A DNA stretch of 64,000 nucleotides. Source: Arthrobacter sp. M2012083. GTDB lineage: Bacteria > Actinomycetota > Actinomycetes > Actinomycetales > Micrococcaceae. The notes beneath the pieces were generated by a model. The model was not told the DNA's origin. It saw nothing but the letters and a program-made list of their open reading frames with translations, and made no database searches. Where the stretch lies: positions 98,745 through 162,744 of the forward strand of contig NZ_AKKK01000003.1 of the NCBI RefSeq assembly GCF_000281065.1. Direction: 5' to 3'. Positions 59,948 to 64,000 of this stretch are shown piece after piece (the first letter of the stretch is position 1; every line of letters begins with the position of its first letter). The translations under genes and the position numbers were made by a program.

Positions 59948-61084
59948 ATGTCTGAGAACTACACAGCCCTGTACGAGCAGCACAAAAAGGCCGGCGCTTC
60001 CTTCACCGACTTCGGCGGCTGGCAGATGCCCCTCAAGTACGAGTCCGAGCTCGCTGAACACCATGCAGTCCGCAAGACCGCGGGCCTGTTCGACCTCTCC
60101 CACATGGGCGAAGTCTGGGTAACCGGTCCCGACGCTGCTGCCTTCCTGGACTACGCGCTGGTGGGCAAGTTGTCCGCAGTGGCCGTGGGCAAAGCCAAGT
60201 ATTCGCTGATCTGCAATGCCGACGGCGGCATCATCGACGATCTCATTTCCTACCGTCGCCCCTCTCCCGAAGAAGGCATCGACAAGTACCTTGTAGTCCC
60301 CAACGCGGGCAACGCCAAGGTAGTTGCTGCGGCACTGCTGGAGCGCGCAGCCGGCTTCGACGTCATGGTGGAGGATGCTTCCGCTGAGACGTCACTCATC
60401 GCCGTGCAGGGCCCGAACGCCGAAGCCATCCTGCTGACCCTGGTCCCCGCCGATCAGCACGCGCTGGTCACCGAGCTGAAGTACTACGCGGCGGTTGAGG
60501 TCTCCATCAACGGGCAGGGCCTGCTGCTGGCCCGCACCGGATACACCGGCGAGGACGGCTTCGAGATCTACCTCCCGAACGTCGACGCCGCAAGCCTCTG
60601 GGAAGCCCTGCTCGAAGCAGGCGAAAACCACGGACTCATCCCTGCGGGCCTCGCTGCGCGCGACTCCCTGCGCCTCGAAGCCGGAATGCCCCTGTACGGC
60701 AACGAGCTTTCCCGCCACGTCAACGCTTACGCGGCGGGACTGGGCCCGGTAGTTTCCTTGGCCAAGGAAAGCGACTTCATTGGCCGCGATGCGCTCACTG
60801 CCATCAAGGCCGCCGGCGTCGGCTCCGCACTTGGACAGAAGCTCGTGGGCCTCAAGGGCGCCGGACGCCGTGCCGCCCGCGCCCACTACTCGGTGTTGAA
60901 AGACGGTTCGCTCATCGGCGAAGTCACGTCCGGCCAGCCGAGCCCGACGCTCGGCTACCCAATCGCCTTGGCGTATGTCGACGTCGAGCATTCAGAGCCG
61001 GGCGCCATCGTCGAGGTTGACCTCCGCGGCAAGGCAGAGCCGTTCGAGGTCGTTCAGCTCCCGTTCTACAAGCGCCAGAAATAA
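59948..61084 (+). CDS. gcvT: Aminomethyltransferase, T protein
   Basis: A 378-residue folate-dependent T protein. FTDFGGWQMPLKYESELAEH, LFDLSHMGEVWVTG and RTGYTGEDGFEIYLP mark the N-terminal and central domains, and GLAARDSLRLEAGMPLYGNE lies further on. It releases ammonia and forms 5,10-methylene-THF. A 275-nt gap with a repeat element separates it from gcvH, which is unusual for this operon. Confidence 0.95.
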   Translation: MSENYTALYEQHKKAGASFTDFGGWQMPLKYESELAEHHAVRKTAGLFDLSHMGEVWVTGPDAAAFLDYALVGKLSAVAVGKAKYSLICNADGGIIDDLISYRRPSPEEGIDKYLVVPNAGNAKVVAAALLERAAGFDVMVEDASAETSLIAVQGPNAEAILLTLVPADQHALVTELKYYAAVEVSINGQGLLLARTGYTGEDGFEIYLPNVDAASLWEALLEAGENHGLIPAGLAARDSLRLEAGMPLYGNELSRHVNAYAAGLGPVVSLAKESDFIGRDALTAIKAAGVGSALGQKLVGLKGAGRRAARAHYSVLKDGSLIGEVTSGQPSPTLGYPIALAYVDVEHSEPGAIVEVDLRGKAEPFEVVQLPFYKRQK

Positions 61085-61214
61085 CCGCCGGATCACCCTG
61101 CCCGCGGAATCGATGGACCGAGGCAACCTGCTGAAAGGCGGTTCCAATGCCTTGGTTCGCTGATTCTTTGGGCGAGTGGCGCCGGGGGAACGGCCGGCCG
61201 GCGGCGAAACGGAC

Positions 61215-61285
61215 TCCGGAAGCGTGCGTCTAAGGAAGCGGCACGTCCGCTCAGCAGGCGTCTTCGCGACCGAGCACGCGGAGGA
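61215..61285 (+). repeat. 71-bp inverted-repeat element, copy 1
   Basis: The stretch 61215-61285 (starting TCCGGAAGCG, ending CGCGGAGGA) matches 63127-63197 on the opposite strand at 59 of 71 positions with no gaps. It lies in the 275-nt gap between gcvT and gcvH. GC-rich with internal dyads, it looks like a dispersed palindromic element; the rest of the gap shows nothing recognisable. Confidence 0.65.
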
Positions 61286-61359
61286 GTTCGGGTCTCCGCC
61301 ACCCAGCCCGGGACCGCGGAACACAACAGTTTTAGACATTCGAGAAGTGAGGAATTGAA

Positions 61360-61739
61360 ATGAGCAAAGTAGTTGCCGAGCTGAAGTACTCGGCTGAGCA
61401 CGAGTGGGTTGCCGTCGATGGCGACGGGCCCGTAGGTATTGGGATTTCCGCCGTCGCCGCTGACGCCCTGGGCGACATTGTGTACGTTGACCTGCCCGAG
61501 GTCGGTTCCACGGTCACCGCCGGCGAGACCTGTGGCGAGGTGGAATCGACCAAGTCGGTATCGGACCTGTACTCGCCCGTGACCGGTGAGGTGACCGAGA
61601 TCAACGACGCCGTCGTCAGCGATCCCGCCCTCATCAACAACGATCCCTATGGCGCCGGCTGGCTGTTCAAGGTGGCCGCCACCGAAGAAGGGCCGCTCAT
61701 GTCGGCCGAAGAATACGCTGCAACGAACGGTGGAGAACT

Positions 61740-61743
<4 letters not shown>
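61360..61743 (+). CDS. gcvH: Glycine cleavage system H protein
   Basis: A 127-residue lipoyl carrier. The lipoylated K65 lies in [23 protein letters not shown] and [21 protein letters not shown] are N-terminal hallmarks. It shuttles the aminomethyl group between GcvP and GcvT. ATG 61360 follows GTGAGGAATTGAA. The stop overlaps the glyA start by 4 nt, so glyA is coupled to it. Confidence 0.96.
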
Positions 61744-63059
<1,316 letters not shown>

Positions 63060-63467
63060 TCGGTGTCTTTGGGCTCGTCGACCGCGACATCCTCTGCATG
63101 CTCGGTTCGGCCCGTTGGGGCCGACATCCTCCGCGGGCTCGGTCGCTTGAGCGCCCGCTGAGCGGACGCGAAGCTCCCTTAGACGCCCGCTTCCGGATGC
63201 CGGCCCCAAAAGGGCAGCAGGGGGTTGGCGTTCCGGGGCCCGGGCTTGCGGTTCGTCTGTTTGAGAAATGGGTCTGGCTGCCGAGGGTGGGCATGTTTTG
63301 ATCTCCCGGGTGTGGCATTTGCTGGGAACGAATGCCGCACACAAGAACCGGGTCTGGAGGTTCGCACTGGGACCTCCACGGGGGGCCGGCGCCGCCTTGG
63401 CTCGGGATTGGGCTCGGCCCCCACACTAAGTTTTGCTCGTTCTTTCTTCCCCGAAAGGGATTCAGCC
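63060..63467. other. Intergenic region between glyA and sdaA (408 nt)
   Basis: It contains copy 2 of the 71-bp element (63127-63197), then GC-rich sequence with several dyads: GTGTGGCATT/AATGCCGCACAC at about 63310-63345 and CCGGGGCCCGGG near 63235. No gene, riboswitch box or clear terminator was found. An sdaA promoter probably lies after 63350. Confidence 0.5.
63127..63197 (-). repeat. 71-bp inverted-repeat element, copy 2
   Basis: The reverse complement of 63127-63197 aligns without gaps to 61215-61285 with 12 mismatches. The two copies face each other around gcvH and glyA, so recombination between them would invert that pair. Confidence 0.65.
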
Positions 63468-64000
63468 ATGGCTGTTGGTGTTTTCGATTTGTTTTCTGTG
63501 GGTATTGGCCCGTCGAGTTCGCATACTGTGGGGCCGATGCGGGCTGCTGCGGTGTTCGCTGGTGAGCTCAAGGACGCCGGTGTCCTGGGCTCGGTGGCAG
63601 GGTTGCGGGTTGATTTGTATGGTTCGTTGGCTGCCACGGGTCGTGGGCATGGCACCATGACGGCCACGCTGCTGGGCTTGGAGGGGTATCACCCGGAGCT
63701 GATCCTGCCCGACGAGGTGGAGGAGCGGCTCGCGACGATCGCTGAGACGGGTGTCCTGAATCTGGCCGGCGCCTCCGGTGGGGGTGTGGAGCTGCCGTAT
63801 GCGGTGGAGGACATGATCTTGCATCCGTTGACGGTGTTGCCGCGGCATACGAATGGGATGAAGTTTGCTGTCTCTGATGCTGGTGGGAAGGTGCTGCGGG
63901 AGGCGACGTTCTTTTCGGTCGGTGGTGGGTTCATTGTCCGTGAGGGTGAGGAGGATGCGGCCCGGGAGGAACTCGAGGAGTCGAAGAAGGAGTTGCCGTT
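63468..64000 (+). CDS. sdaA: L-serine ammonia-lyase, one-piece iron-sulfur type (3' truncated by window end)
   Basis: The visible 177 residues start [20 protein letters not shown] and continue [10 protein letters not shown], the standard N-terminus of one-chain L-serine dehydratases. Further on, [16 protein letters not shown] and [13 protein letters not shown] are family motifs. The ATG at 63468 follows CCGAAAGGGATTCAGCC. The C-terminal [4Fe-4S]-binding domain lies beyond the window. It deaminates serine to pyruvate and ammonia, completing glycine-to-pyruvate flow after gcvPTH-glyA. Confidence 0.95.
   Translation, partial: MAVGVFDLFSVGIGPSSSHTVGPMRAAAVFAGELKDAGVLGSVAGLRVDLYGSLAATGRGHGTMTATLLGLEGYHPELILPDEVEERLATIAETGVLNLAGASGGGVELPYAVEDMILHPLTVLPRHTNGMKFAVSDAGGKVLREATFFSVGGGFIVREGEEDAAREELEESKKELP

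Overview
The window is high-GC, densely packed DNA with many ATGA/GTGA start-stop overlaps and frequent GTG starts. Gene content (QsuB-type dehydroshikimate dehydratase, separate pcaD and pcaC, split PntA, PaaX, NCS1/PucR, actinobacterial SLH protein) points to a soil actinomycete of the Micrococcaceae, most like Arthrobacter/Paenarthrobacter. That placement is an inference from recalled family resemblance; no search was run. It reads as ordinary chromosome: no phage, transposase, CRISPR array or rRNA/tRNA gene was recognised.

Layout. (1) 1-3.8 kb: the end of a sugar-acid/N-acyl-D-amino compound operon (D-aminoacylase-like amidohydrolase, KDPG-type aldolase, GntP permease) closed by hairpin terminators. 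(2) 4-10.6 kb: singletons (UspA, small membrane protein with divergent LysR, PEP-mutase/isocitrate-lyase-like enzyme, a broken metH 5' fragment, a membrane GGDEF cyclase, a BNR-propeller protein paired with a MoaD/ThiS-like protein). (3) 10.8-15.6 kb: two exported proteins, a metzincin protease with FG-GAP repeats and an SLH-domain surface protein. (4) 15.7-28.8 kb: shikimate/quinate to beta-ketoadipate. A MHS transporter and divergent IclR regulator stand beside qsuD-qsuB-pcaHGBDC-pcaFIJ-pcaR, which takes shikimate through 3-dehydroshikimate and protocatechuate to succinyl-CoA and acetyl-CoA. (5) 28.8-40 kb: a second aromatic-acid cluster (RidA, FAH hydrolase, small cupin, TesB thioesterase, aryl-CoA ligase, flavin monooxygenase/old-yellow-enzyme fusion, AAHS transporter, 4HBT thioesterase) with a PaaX regulator nearby. 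It looks like a CoA-thioester route for salicylate, anthranilate or a related acid. (6) 40-49.6 kb: redox and stress genes (VOC protein, F420-type reductase, HAD phosphatase, FMN reductase, PntAA-AB-B transhydrogenase, ACT protein, MscL), three of whose promoters share a 23-bp near-palindromic motif. (7) 49.8-56.8 kb: a ureohydrolase-NCS1 permease-aldehyde dehydrogenase-FAD oxidase operon with divergent PucR regulator, probably for a guanidino compound or polyamine. (8) 56.8-64 kb: a tandem glycine riboswitch followed by gcvP-gcvT-gcvH-glyA-sdaA, which turns excess glycine into one-carbon units, serine and then pyruvate.

The main unexplained signals are the small cupin in the aryl-CoA cluster, the BNR/MoaD pair, the guanidino operon with a lactone-oxidase-like flavoprotein, the shared 23-bp promoter motif, REP-like repeats bracketing the qsu-pca operon, and a 71-bp inverted repeat bracketing gcvH-glyA. 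Both window ends cut genes: the amidohydrolase lacks its N-terminus and sdaA lacks its C-terminal part.
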